Below, one piece after another: positions 4,645 through 6,823 of a stretch of DNA of 6,823 bases (within the stretch, counting starts at the first letter, position 1; each line of letters begins with the position of its first letter). The notes under the pieces were generated by a model. The model did no database searches, had not been told where the DNA came from, and worked only from the letters and a program-made list of their open reading frames with translations. This stretch comes from an uncultured Collinsella sp. (lineage in GTDB: Bacteria > Actinomycetota > Coriobacteriia > Coriobacteriales > Coriobacteriaceae). A program made the translations under genes and the position numbers. Location: assembly GCA_902464645.1 (NCBI GenBank), contig CABQKL010000093.1, positions 1-6,823 on the forward strand, written 5' to 3'.

Positions 4645-6823
<2,179 letters not shown>

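Overview
The window is GC-rich bacterial DNA from what looks like an anaerobic actinobacterium of the class Coriobacteriia, possibly Collinsella or a relative. Three things suggest this: a one-polypeptide pyruvate:ferredoxin oxidoreductase typical of anaerobes, a RecR tail of the Gram-positive type, and a high-GC Ser/Thr kinase plus FHA pair. No rRNA or marker gene is present, so the genus is an inference. All protein-coding genes are on the + strand.

Layout: (1) 3-95 is the last 30 codons of recR (recombination repair). (2) 96-338 is an intergenic region with a post-recR hairpin, a perfect operator-like palindrome (169-184) and a terminator-like hairpin (299-323) directly before the next ribosome binding site. 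(3) 339-4024 is a tight three-gene operon: an N-terminally anchored exported protein with a Ser/Gly linker and a four-cysteine C-terminal domain; a Ser/Thr protein kinase with about four C-terminal membrane helices; and a protein with a C-terminal FHA (phosphothreonine-binding) domain. The first two genes overlap by 4 nt, and the second and third are 3 nt apart with the third gene's Shine-Dalgarno inside the second. (4) 4023-4290 is a gene-free repeat island: a 25-bp near-perfect inverted repeat, two tandem 22-bp direct repeats, a 24-bp perfect inverted repeat and a smaller hairpin. (5) 4305-4644 is the control region of the next gene: two palindromes, a -10-like TACAAT and a roughly 275-nt GC-rich leader rich in hairpins. 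(6) 4645 to the window end is the first 726 codons of nifJ (pyruvate:ferredoxin oxidoreductase), cut off by the window edge inside the ferredoxin-like domain.

How the genes may work together: the three-gene operon looks like a surface-to-cytoplasm phosphosignalling module. The exported protein could be the outside sensor or partner. The membrane kinase has no extracytoplasmic sensor domain of its own. The FHA protein, which has a Ser/Thr-rich linker just before its FHA domain, could be substrate and reader. This is inferred from gene order and domains; the output of the pathway is not visible. recR and nifJ appear to be independent housekeeping neighbours. The most unusual items are the kinase module with its unrecognised partner domains, the repeat island, and the long structured nifJ leader.
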